NCBI GenBank assembly: GCA_012934845.2
Contig: WNNJ02003593.1
Location: forward strand, 248,001 to 312,000
Length of the DNA stretch: 64,000 nt
Direction: 5' to 3'
From: Pomphorhynchus laevis
Taxonomy: Eukaryota > Acanthocephala > Palaeacanthocephala > Echinorhynchida > Pomphorhynchidae
Positions within the stretch are counted from its first letter, which is position 1; every line of letters starts with the position of its first letter. Below, one piece after another: positions 20,577-31,930 of this stretch. The notes beneath the pieces are model-generated. The model was not told where the DNA came from, searched no databases, and saw only the letters and a program-made list of their open reading frames with translations. Made by a program: the position numbers and the translations under genes.

Positions 20577-22625
20577 TTAGGTTACCACATTCCAGCCGTA
20601 TCGGACAGGTACTCTTTTTGTACGTGTAGATCGTCGCAAAGTTTGTTGCTCTTCGTTGATCATCGTATCCGGTTCTTGCAATTGATTTGACGCTTTTTTG
20701 GTTAGTTCATTCTGTTGAACACAAGATCTGTCGGTCGGACTATCAGGTTGAACTAAACTTTGACCACCAACTTCCTTGCTAACGATATTCGGTCGATCAG
20801 TCTCACTCTTGTATTGAACTGACTCATTATTCACATCAACATTGATATTCTTGTCAAATCCGCGTATAGTGTCAGCGTGTACTTTGTGATTCTTGCCATT
20901 TCCATTAATTACGTATGATGTCCACACACTACGGTCGATTATATGTCCTCGTAACCATGGTTTGGTGTTGTTTTTCGATACCATACTTTTTCGTCGAACT
21001 CGAACTGTCGAGGTTTACTTTTCTTATCAAAATAACGCGTGCTATTTTCTTGATAGTGGTGAATTGTCGATTGTGGTGTAGGCTTTATCCGATCCAATAG
21101 TGTCGGTAACCTATATTCTTTTAACATTTCCGACGGCGGTTTACCGGTAGCACTATGAGGGGTATTACGATATGACAACAAGAACTGATGCAGTCACTTT
21201 GGACGCTCACTAACACTATAAGGTCGCAATACCCTATTTTTGAGAACTTGAACAAACCTTTCTGCTAGATCGTTTGATCTAGGATGATATGGTGTCACTC
21301 ATATACGCCTGATACCGTTCATCTCTAGAAATGTGTTGAATGCATATGATTGAAATGGTGGACCATTGTCAGACACCAACTCTTTTGAAACCCAACTCTT
21401 CTTGTCCAAGACTGTGAAGGAATGGACCAGCTATGCAATGGATGACTTGGTTCGTTATTACGATATTGTTGACAATATTCACATTGTTGTAAATAATTCT
21501 CAATGTCTGAGTAGATTTTAGGCCACCAAACATAAAAACGAGACAGCGCCTTCATCCATACGATACCCGGATGACCCGCATGCATAACTCTCAACACGTC
21601 TTTACGCAACGTTGATGGAACTACTACTCTTGCTCCGAGTAGAACAATGCCACCCTCGGTTGATAACTCTGACCTTCGACAACTGTAAGGCTGCATTAAT
21701 TCATCAATTTTATAATGCCAGTTCGTTTTTAAATATCCGCAAACTTTTCTTAATTTATGGTCTTGTCTAGTTGCCTCTCTCCGCGCCAATTCAGTTAGCA
21801 TAGATGCACCTTTAAACTGATGGTTATCCACTAATAAATTTATATGGGGTGATGAAATTCTACTTGTATCGACTTCAGTATTGGATGGAAATCGCGATAA
21901 TACATCAGCCATTACATTTTCTTTTCCAGAAACAAATTCTAATTCATAATCCTGCTTACCCAATAGCAATGCCCATCTTACCAGACGTTGATTAGTGACT
22001 TTAGGTAAGTTACGATGATGACCAAAAATATACTTTAGTGGCTTGTGATCACTCAGTAAGACAAACGTTCGTCCGAGTAAATGTCGTAATGTAAACGAAG
22101 TCTAAACCAAAGAGGTATTATTTAGAATGATATGGTGTCACTCATATATGCCTGATTCCGTTCATCTCTAGAAATGTGTTGAATGCATATGATTGAAATG
22201 GTGGACCATTGTCAGACACCAACTCTTTTGGAACCCAACTCTTCTTGTCCAAGACTGTGACGCTTGCTATTTTCTTGATAGTGGTGAATTGTCGATTGTG
22301 GAAATTTGGAAATACGAAATTTGGAAATACCAAATATCAAGACCAATGCTTCACGATCAATTTGTGAGTAATTTTTCTCTGCAACTTGAAGCTTTCTGGA
22401 TGCATATGCTATCGGCATAAAGCGATTATCATTTGTAGCCTGTAAGAGAACAGCGCCCAGTCCATTCTCGCATGCATCACAGTACAATTTTAACTTACAC
22501 TTGCTATCATACGGAACTAATACCTCCGGACGGAGCATACATTGCTTGACATAATCAAACTGCTTCTGATGTTCCGCTTCCCATTTCCACTTGATTCTTC
22601 TTGAGGTCAATTCGTACAATCCAGT
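20577..22625 (-). pseudogene. Ty3-type retrotransposon Pol: RNase H, integrase and C-terminal tail, rearranged
   Basis: Minus-strand order: 22619-22330 RNase H (KLYCDACENGLGAVLLQ with the first Asp; QIDREALVLIFGISKF with a catalytic Glu); 22110-21900 end of RNase H (LSRFPSN); 21650-21450 integrase HHCC finger (HAGHPG .. CEYCQQY); 21400-21325 and 22260-22140 two copies of the catalytic-core block with SDNGPPFQSYAFNTFLEM; 21181-20939 integrase end (SYRNTPHSATGKPPSEML); 20984-20577 hydrophilic tail ending RRSTRTKRVPVRYGW. The RT core is missing, and the core block and a piece near 21040-21075 are each duplicated, so this is a mosaic of at least two copies. Confidence 0.8.
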
Positions 22626-22629
22626 ATTT

Positions 22630-23460
22630 TATAGTACAAAATACGATAACTAAGATTGCTGATCTGAATTATATAAATTAATATAAATTTGTTTTGTAAC
22701 CATGACAATATGGCGTTAATATAAAAACATGCTAACAAATTATATAATTCAGATTATAATTATTTAATTATTAATTTTTGAAAGTAAGTACATAGAACCC
22801 GTTCTCGCATATTTTGATAAACAAGTTCATTATAAAAGAAATCTAATTATGAATTTTTGGGAGTAAGTACACAGAAACAGATTTCGCATTTTTCGATAAT
22901 CAAGTTCATTATAAAAACAAGCTAATTATGAATTATTTTATAGTACAAAATACGATAACTAAGATTGCTAATCTGAATTATATAAATTAATTTAAATTTG
23001 TTTTGTAACCATGACAATATGGCGTTCATTATAAAAACATGCTAACAAATTATATAATTCAGATTATAATTATTTAATTATTAATTTTTGAAAGTAAGTA
23101 CATAGAACCCGTTCTCGCATATTTTGATAAACAAGTTCATTATAAAAGAAATCTAATTATGAATTTTTGGGAGTAAGTACACAGAAACAGATTTCGCATT
23201 TTTCGATAATCAAGTTCATTATAAAAACAAGCTAATTATGAATTATTTTATAGTACGAAATACGATAACTAAGATTGCTGATCTAAATTATACATATTAA
23301 TTTAAATTTGTTTTGTAACCATGACAATATGACGTTCATTATAAAAACATGCTAACAAATTATATAATTCAGATTATAATTATTAAATTATGAATTTTTG
23401 GAAGTAAGTACATAGAACCAGATTTCGCATTTTTTGATAAACAATTTTTTAAAATGTTAT
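22630..23460. repeat. 309/310-base tandem repeat, about 2.7 units
   Basis: Units begin with tatagtac at 22630, 22939 and 23249; the third is cut near 23460. Identity between units is high. Inside each unit the block 'agtaagtacatagaacc..' recurs in variant form; in reverse it is the Penelope stretch SGSMYLLPKIHK. The repeat therefore grew from the 5' coding part of a Penelope element on the minus strand. Confidence 0.85.
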
Positions 23461-24453
23461 CTATTTTATTATTTATATTCATCTTTTTCAAAAATTTACA
23501 AAATGCTGTATGTATTTTTTATGTACCATCTCAGTTTAATTTATTAATCTTGAATTATTAATAACATCCCTACCTAATTTTATATATTCTACGTTATTTA
23601 TTACAACAATCAATTAAATTACAAATTTCATTACAAAATCAATATGAAATTACAATTTTATTACCAAATTAATAATCAAATTGATTTTTACATTTGGTAT
23701 GATTGTCTATAATCGTTGGTGGTTACACGAGCTTTATCGCTTTATGTGCAATTGTATTTAATCAGCTGAGAGAGAAATAAGGATGCCAATCAAGGAAAAA
23801 TTAACCGTGTTGAACATTACCATAAAGAAACAACGATAAATTATAGCTACAAAAAAAGAATGCATAGATATACAATATAATGAAGATGATATGTTTGGAT
23901 CAGATAAATCAATGACAAACACAAATTTGTTAGCAAATAGCGAAGGTAAAAATTTAACATACAAAATTATCGAGATCAAACATGGCTTGACCAGATAAGT
24001 CAACGCCTTCTGGATTTGGATTACAGCGTTCTCGATTTGGTTAAGCCCGAAAAAGGTATAAGCATTTTTAGAAATAAAACCTTCTTAGATGGCGGCGATT
24101 GAAACGAAGAAGTTCGAGAATTTTTAATATGTTAATTTGTTGTAAAAAAGAAAAATATATATTAACAATAACTATTTTTTAAATCAAGAAATTTATTGCT
24201 TTTGAAAAATTTCAAATAATAGTCATTTAAAATTGTTTCCTATGTCGTGGAATTGATAATAGTTCATCTTAATTATTTCGATGGTCTAATAATTACAGCC
24301 TGCGTAGCGTCAATAGACTGTATGAAACAGATCGTTATGGACTAGGCTATTCCTTTTATTAATTTTAGTCGCAATTGCGATATTACGCAGTCAGAATCTT
24401 ATGTTTATTGCGGCATTGTCGATGACTCCTTAATGTATGTGACAGTGAATGAG
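23400..24453. repeat. left arm of a ~1-kb inverted repeat
   Basis: The reverse complement matches 29471-30480 with few differences. Shared marks include tagtcgcaattgcgat (24370-24385), the 'gatggcggcgattgaaacga' block (24092-24111) and the 'gatgccaatcaaggaaaaat' block (23782-23801). The outer edge of the arm is Penelope coding sequence. Between the arms lie an APE-type LINE and a CR1 fragment. Confidence 0.85.
23840..24040 (+). other. coding-like segment within the inverted repeat
   Basis: One plus-strand frame reads ATKKECIDIQYNEDDMFG, then NTNLLANSEGKNLTYKIIEI, then a stop, then SGFGLQRSRFG. The composition is that of real protein, unlike the hydrophobic frame on the opposite strand. The inverted copy (30025-29830, minus) keeps the same reading. 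No family recognised. It may be a captured exon or the start of a Penelope protein. Confidence 0.25.
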
Positions 24454-24540
24454 GGTTGTAAATAATAAAGATTTTTTAAAATAAATAACAACTATTAAAA
24501 AGACAGGCAAATTAAGACTGTTAATGTTTTGAACTCTTTC

Positions 24541-27500
24541 TTCTTTGGATCCACAGCATTCTTCAGTAAAAATCACGGCCTCAGGTCCAGTGAGATCTGA
24601 GCCCTCCAGTCACACCAACACGCCGCCTTCTGACTGAAACATCTGGGGTCTTTCACATACCGAATAATCCAGTTGAGGTGGACTATGTTCGGTAATCTCG
24701 AGAAAAGGAGCTAGAAATCATAGTATTTGCTCTGGGAGACGTCCTCTTGAAAAGAAGACTATATAATCCCGAGATATCCCAAGTACCCCAGAGTCGCACT
24801 TTGGCTTTCCCCATACAATGACAGATGCTGAGCACGTTCCACGGCTCACCTAGCTTAGTTAATGATACGTTTGAGTCTATCCAGGTCAGCTTTCGCCGAC
24901 CAATTCACCGTAACGGTAAACCCAGATAATTTACTCGACTCGTAAAGATCGAGAGTGGTTGAGGCTGCAAAATGGAGGAGAGTGCAGAGAGTGCTAGTCT
25001 CTTACGCTTCTTATTGTTGGCAAGGGCGCCATGAAATACGACCACCTGATTTGTTAAAGTTTAAAATAAATTGGATGAGAGTAACTGATCTTTTAATTTT
25101 AAAAAAGAAATGGCTAATGTCCGAGACTACATATATGCACCTGTGTCCAGGAAGCAGGGCTGTGGTATCATCAGCGTATACCACTAGATGTTGATCGCGC
25201 TTAAATTTTTTGTAAAGTTCAATTGGGGCAGCAAGATACAAGATTAGAGAAAGTGGGAAACCTTAAGGCACACCTGTAATAGGGTAAAACTGACGTGCAT
25301 CAGGGTCGTCTTCATAATATAGTCGCTTGGTGTACATCAGTATCTCCAGCCTGTTAACAATTTTCGCAGAAAAACCCGAGTAACCTGATAGAATAGATAA
25401 CACATAGAATGGAGATGTGGTCAAATGCAGCGGAAAAGTCAAGAAAAACAATCACAACAAGCTGATGACTATCATCGTTATAAAACTGATACATTTACCT
25501 ATTTTAGTATGGATCGAGCGATCCTTTACGTACCCATGAAAACCTGGTAGGATTAAATTTCGCCTACTTAGATGGTGGCGTATTTTACGCGCAAGCACCT
25601 TTTCGTAAATAGAGATGAGGGAGTTTTGAATCGAGATAGACCGCAGATCTTAAGAACATGAAATCGATTTCTTTTTTGGTATAAAAACACAACGGCTGAT
25701 ATTAATGCCAGCAACATCGGACGGGGAAGCTAGTATCATTGTGATGGCGACCTCCTTTCTCTGATTGTCTGTCAAAAGCTTACAGACCCGAGTGCAAAGT
25801 GGCGCATGGAATTTGGAGGTGCCTGGAAGTGTTCCCCAGGAGTTTAGGATATCTGTGACAGATAAGTCCCTACTCCTGAAGTCACACCAAGCCAGGATTG
25901 CTTGGGAAGATTGAGTGGCTCCATAATTATGTAAAGATAGTGACTCCTCCATAACTTTGTCAAGGCCTATGCTACCGATCCAACCCATGGATCTATCCTT
26001 CCAGTATACAAACTTCTTATTCTTGAAAATCGTCCAAAATGAAGACTGAGAAGGGTTAAGGCAAGCAATGCTCACCCTATCCTTACTCAGCTGGAACCTA
26101 TATTTAGTGCTCCAGTATTCATTCGAGAGCACCTGTCTGGTGGAAACAGAGAGATTAGGAAGGTGCAGCATTTTAGCTAGGACCTTGATTTTTGTTGGAT
26201 TGGGATGGTATATTCAACCTTTATAGGTAGTCGATAGGAATGCGGTAGCTTGCGAAGAGAGGTAGGAATTTAATTCGGTCAAACTCTCATTACCAATTCT
26301 TGGGAAGAGTTGGATAGCTGCCTGAGAGAAAACCACTCTGAGAGGATCGAAGTGAAACCTCCTTCTAAGCAACGTATCTTCCTCTATCCGCCAGCGAATT
26401 AGGTCATGAGAGGTGGTCTGTTGTTGTCGCGACTGCTCAGTACAGATGGGTTTCAACAACTACATCTTATGCATCAGTAAAATGTCAAGAAGAGAATTAG
26501 TTGTTGAACAATAAAAGGTTGGGGAAGGTGGTTTGTGAATAAAATAGTCGTTTCTGGCTCTGCGGAGTGCTGCATTAATCCAACGATCAGTTCTGTCGTT
26601 GAAGTCACCAAGTAACATGTCATAACCACTACCTAATATACGATCGAGGAGGATACGTTTCTTGTGAATTTCTCCCGGCCGGATATAGATATTGGCTATG
26701 CTGATGTGTTTACCGTTCTCACAGAGTGATATGACTAAAGACAACATGGCTGGACAAGAATAGTTTAGTAAGAGATATTATCTTAAGGAGCTCTTTACTA
26801 GGGTTAAAATACCTTGAGATGAACATGAGTGAGGATGTGTTATGTACGTAATATAGTGGGTGTATATATACTTAGGAATAAATCGAGTAATGTCCTGGGG
26901 GATACGGATAGTCCGTGTCTCCTGAAGGACTATAACATCTGCATAACTATCATGGATAGAAGTCTAAGGGCGCAAGCTCCTTCCGAATTCCACTGAAAGA
27001 TATTTAGTGAAAAAATATTCTTGATTCCTTCCCATTGTGTTGATTTAACTGGAGTGGTATGCCTCCTCCTAGTCGGAACCGGAGGTGAGACGTTTGCCCT
27101 TCCCACACCCGGTCAAACTAGGTGGAGTCACTTGCACACGGGTATTATCTTTATTTCCTGAGGTGACTGCTGCTTCCCAAACTTTGTGTTTTTAGCCAAT
27201 TTTAGAGATGATAGACTCCGCATAGATGCGTTACGTTTCTTTTAGAAGACTTAGTATTTGTCGTTGGAGTAATCCATGACTCATCAAACTTGTCAACTAG
27301 ATATTGTATTAATGTATGCATTTCTTCCATGTTAGCCTTTTGCCTGGCATCAATTAGCTTAACAATTTCAACATCCGACATTTTTTCAGTTGATCTAATA
27401 TTGTCCGAGCAAGTTTCAGCGAAGTTGGCCGGTTTAGCGGGCGATCCGCAATAGCGCTTCTTATAGCTTTTAAAGAAGCTGTATTTCCTCGACCAAGATG

Positions 27501-28217
27501 GGTGTTCCCCACCGCAGTTTGAAAAGTGGGGAGGCATTTTGCATTTTCCTGAATGATTATCTAACGATCCGCATACCCTACATGTTAGGGAAATATTGCA
27601 TTTTGATGGTCAATGTCCCATTGATGACAGATATTGCAATTGGGGTACGTCTGGGAATCTGAATATATAACAGTGAAAGACAAGTTATGCCCCAGGAAAG
27701 AGTTACATGAGGTATTCGCATGGCATGCCTGGTCCACAGACGTTGAGCAGAAGGCCACGGTATCGGAAGGCCATTCTTTCTCGTGATTAAACGCAGATTA
27801 GACACATTGTATTCTTTTTCTAGAGCCTGTACGTTGTCCTCTGACAGAAAGGACAGAATGTTATTTATTTTTACGGATGCCTGCATTGGCTTGAATGCTA
27901 CCGTTCAAAATCAGAAAAACTCCTATTAAAAAACTCCATGTAGGCAACTGTGAGGTCTAAGGTACAGAAGGATATTCGAATGTCAGCCTCAAAATATTTT
28001 ATAGAGTTGAATAATATCCCTTTTTGTACATTTCTGTGAATCCTCTCGGAAACTTATTGAATAAGTTCTGTTTTTCGAATGGTTGGAGGAGTTTCACAAT
28101 TACAAGATTTACCAATTTTGGCACAGGAGGTAGTTCTCCATCTGTGCTCGAGATTAAATTTAAGGAACAAACTCCACTTACCTCCTTTTCTGCATTTACT
28201 GAAAAATTTGTTTGCAT
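24541..28217 (-). mobile_element. APE-type LINE, copy 1 (about 3.7 kb, two ORFs, degraded)
   Basis: 5' to 3' on the minus strand: ORF1 remnants at 28217-27200 include a coiled region and an RNA-binding zinc finger block with NCGGEHPSW (near 27500); ORF2 at 27000-26460 has an AP-endonuclease with ANIYIRPGE and DMLLGDFNDRTDRW; 26459-25640 is the RT N-terminal region; about 25460-25430 is motif A VFLDFSAAFDHISI; 25280-25260 is the start of motif B (GVP); 25180-25150 is motif C VYADDTTALL. The 3' end near 24541 matches the end of copy 2 near 35600. Stops occur throughout. The clade is not certain. It fills the loop of the inverted repeat. Confidence 0.85.
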
Positions 28218-28439
28218 AGAATGCTTTAATCACTCCGTCGTAGACCTTTGATCGCTCCGTCGTATATCATAGTATGTGCATTCATGCTTGATGACATTCC
28301 ACATTCCTACATCGAGTGTAAAGTGATGACGGAGGGATCAAAGGTTTTTTATAAAACGATTTTTTCAGCAAATGCAAAAAAGAAGGTATGTTTTTTAACT
28401 TGATCTGCTATATTACCTTAAAGTAATTAACCAGATAAA

Positions 28440-28660
28440 TAATCTGGTATATATATCAAAATTAATAAAATAATAAATAATTAAATAATTAGAAATAATT
28501 AGAAATAATAAAAAATTGTTATAAGATTTTATATAATTTATATAAAGTTAAAATTAAAATTTAAAATAAAAGTTTGTTTTTATGAATTGAATAATAAACA
28601 ACATACTATGTATCAGAATAACGATTAGAGGTTATCAGGAGGAACTGATAAAAACTTTAT
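28440..28660 (-). mobile_element. fragment of a Naiad-like PLE 3' region
   Basis: 28540-28650 contains 'aaaataaaagt', 'gaattgaataataaacaaca' and 'tatcaggaggaactg', the same order as in other solo 3' ends; 28440-28540 is the A/T run that normally precedes it. Confidence 0.65.
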
Positions 28661-28799
28661 TTTTCTAAACTCAAAATTTTCGATACACAGTATTGAAAAT
28701 ACGAGCTACGGCTCTTTTGGAAAATATTAATCTGTTTTCAAGACAATATTAATCTTGAACTCATATTTATTATTTGTAGATGTTTTATGTTGAATAAAT

Positions 28800-29260
28800 T
28801 CCTTAATTGTCAACTGGATTTTTGAATATCTTCGAGAAAGAATTACCGCAATTCGATTTTGTCGAATCGAACTTAACAAATGTAGTGGTGTACCGCAAGG
28901 GTCGAGAGACCCTACCGCAAGGGACCTATTTTGTTCAATTTGTATGTCAATGTGCTTCCGTCCCTTTTGCAGTCAAAAACGTTGATGTATGGCGATGATT
29001 TTAGGATATATCTTCGTATAGTTAATAACACTGACCGACAAAGTATTCAGTTAGATCTAAATACATTGCCATCATCCGCTGAAAACTGTCAAACCATTAA
29101 TGTAGCGAAATGTGGTTACATACACATAGGTAATAAGTTTTCCACAACTACACATTTGCTATACTCGCAATCAATTCCACTCGTAAGCGAATAAATATCG
29201 CGATCTGGGATTAGTAGTTTCAGATAACCAAAGCACTAAGAAAAAACTGGGATATGTAGG
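28800..29260 (+). mobile_element. CR1-like LINE reverse transcriptase fragment
   Basis: In broken frames the plus strand gives CSGVPQGS (motif B), LFNLYVNVLPSLLQSKTLMY, then GDDFRIYLRI at motif C (usually ADD), DRQSIQLDLNTL and VAKCGYIHIG. This matches the palm-to-thumb portion of CR1-type LINEs. A small duplication around 28890-28920 (ctaccgcaagg, seen twice) breaks motif B. Dead fragment. Confidence 0.75.
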
Positions 29261-29470
29261 AATTTTGAGATGAGCTTTTATGAATGTAGAGAGACAATGT
29301 TTGGTTCCACTTGTATTTGGTTTGGTACTATTAATTCTTCTCTATTGATCACCTAGTTGTTACACAATTAAGCATTTAAACAAGTGATAATCAAGCACGG
29401 TTGGACGGAAGTAGTTATGTCCTTTTCGAAACCAAGAATGAGTGCACATACTATAGCATATACTAACCAC

Positions 29471-30480
29471 ATTCACTGTCATTATCGCAATTGCGACTGA
29501 AATTAAGTAAAGGAATATCCTAGTCCATTTCAATCTGTTTCCTACGGTACATCGTCGCTACACAGGCTGTACTTATAAGATCGTTGAGATAATTGTGACG
29601 AACTTTTATTTATTCCACGGCAAAGGAAACAATTTTGAATGACTATTATTTGAAAATTTTCAAAAGCAATAAATTTCTTGATTTAAAAAATAGTTATTGT
29701 TAATATATATTTTTCTTTTTTACAACAAATTAACATATTAAAAATTCTCGAACTTCTTCGTTTCAATCGCCGCCATCTAAGAAGTTTTTTATTTCTAAAA
29801 ATGCTTATAACTTTTTTTGGCTTAACCAGATCGAGAACGCTGTAATCCAAATCCAGCAGGCGTTGTATTATCTGGTTAAGCCATGTTTGATCTCGATAAT
29901 TTTGTATGTTAAATTTTTACCTTCACTATTTGCTAACAAATTTGTGTTTGTCATTGATTTATCTGATCCAAACATATCATCTTCATTATATTGTATCTCT
30001 ATGCATTCTTTTTTTTGTAGCTATAATTTATCATTGTTTCTTTATGGTAATGTTCAACACCGTTAATTTTTCCTTGATTGGCATCCTTATTTCTCTCTCA
30101 GCTGATTAAATACAATAGCACATAAAGCGATAAAGCTCGTATAACCACCAACAATTATAGACAATCATACCAAATGTAAAAATCACTCTGATTATTAATT
30201 TGGTAATGAAATAGTAATTTCATATTGATTTTGTAATGAAATTTGTAATTTAATTGATTGTTTTAATAAATAACGTAGAATATATAAAATTAGGTAGGGA
30301 TGTTATTAATAATTCAAGATTAATAAATTAAACTGAGATGATACATAAAAAATACAGACAGCATTTTATAATTTTTTGAAAAAGATGAATATAAATAATA
30401 AAATAGATAACATTTTAAAAACTTGTTTATCAAAAAATGCGAAATCTGGTTCTATGTACTTACTCCCAAAAATTCATAAA
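29471..30480. repeat. right arm of the ~1-kb inverted repeat
   Basis: Reverse complement of 23400-24453. The outer end runs into the Penelope reading frame at 30376. 29261-29470, just inside the arm, is unassigned. Confidence 0.85.
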
Positions 30481-31780
30481 AAGGAATATTGTTCTAGACA
30501 TATTATTGCATCACATATGACATATTCATATGCCATATCAAAAATAATTGCGAGGAAAATTAATTATTCCAACGTTAAGGGTGTAATGCATTTCTATCAA
30601 ATGATCCGTGACTATAATGAAAAGGGTAAAACGATTATTAGTTTTGACATCGTTTAGATGTTCACTAATGTGCCCACAAATAAAGCTATTGTGCTAGCCG
30701 CAAAACTATTAGAGGAAAATTCGGACGATTCCTTTAAACTGTTTTGAAGAGTGGACTGAATTGCTTGTTTTATGCACAAGTAAAACAATTTTTAAATTTA
30801 TTGAAGATGTATATGAACAAAACTATGGTCTCGTAATGGGAAATCCTCTAGCACCCCTTATTAGTGAATTATATATGAGAAATTGTGAATTAAATAATAT
30901 CACTAAGATGGATGGAATTGTTATGTGGATTAGATATGTCAATGATACGTTTGCTATTTGTGATAACACAATCGGTGTACAGGACATATTAAGAGCAATA
31001 AATTGTTTTGATAAAAATATTCAGTGGACAATAGAATTAGAATTAGATTATAGATTAACATTTTTAGATGTCGTCGTTAGTAGAACATCAAATGATATTT
31101 TAAAAACATCCGTTTATTATAAAAATTCAAACAATTTAAATTTTGTTTCGTGGAATATTAATGTTATAACATATTGGAAAATATATGTAGCCAATTCTTT
31201 GTTTTTACGAAATAAGATGATTGTTTCCAATATATAAATGAACTTTAAACAAATAATAAGATAATTAGAATTCTATAAGATTAAACGGTTTTCCATCATG
31301 GGCAATTAAAAAGGCTTTCTACGAAAGAAATAAAAATGATAAACAAGTTGTTTTTGGCCCAGAACGAGAAAAGAGCACATAAGATTATAATTTATAAATA
31401 ACTTTTGGAATATTATTTCAAAAGATTTATTTGAAACAATAAAACATTAAATACATCAAATATTGTTTTGTATAATAGTAAAATACCCAAGTTACACAAC
31501 ATTTTGAAAAGAAACCCAAACATGATAATAATGTAGTTGTTTTTATTATTTCTTGTTTATAATGGGATAAAATATATGTGGGTCAAACAAGCCAACCATT
31601 AGAGAATAGATAACACAAATCTAGATCATAGATCATTGTAGACTATAGTTTAGATTTAGATCACACTATTATCTATAATTATACTGTTGCTTTAGCGAAA
31701 AAATTGTTTAAATTGAAAAAGTCTTGAGGTTTATTGCATTCATAAAAACTCTAATATTATTATGCCGAATAATAAATCTG
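30376..31780 (+). mobile_element. canonical Penelope element: RT and GIY-YIG remnant, inactivated
   Basis: Plus-strand pieces in order: SMYLLPKIHKK (30450-30483), the conserved pre-palm LPKIHK block; TIISFDIV then a TAG stop then MFTNVPT at motif A (30625-30680); YGLVMGNPLAPLISELYM at motif B (30825-30875); WIRYVNDTFAI at motif C (30920-30960), where the usual YVDD is YVND; LTFLDVVVSR; and, after several stops, KIYVGQTSQPLEN near 31570-31605, which fits a GIY-YIG nuclease entry. Penelope elements copy themselves with this RT and cut with GIY-YIG. The stop in motif A and the Asp-to-Asn change in motif C mean the enzyme could not work. Confidence 0.85.
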
Positions 31781-31930
31781 TAAGCATGAAGTAACGTTAA
31801 ATATTTTGTAAATATGCTGTAAACGATTTATTTTGTTTAAATAATCTTTTCTATTGTATTTTTATACTTTATTTAATTTTATCAGTACTTTTAATTATTA
31901 TTTAAAAATTTAAAAACTATTTTTTTTCAA

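Noticed and set aside
23758-24003. Hydrophobic 81-codon frame duplicated in the inverted repeat (also 29863-30109) as a membrane protein
   Set aside because: The opposite strand carries the more protein-like frame; the hydrophobic one changes frame between the arms and looks like its shadow.
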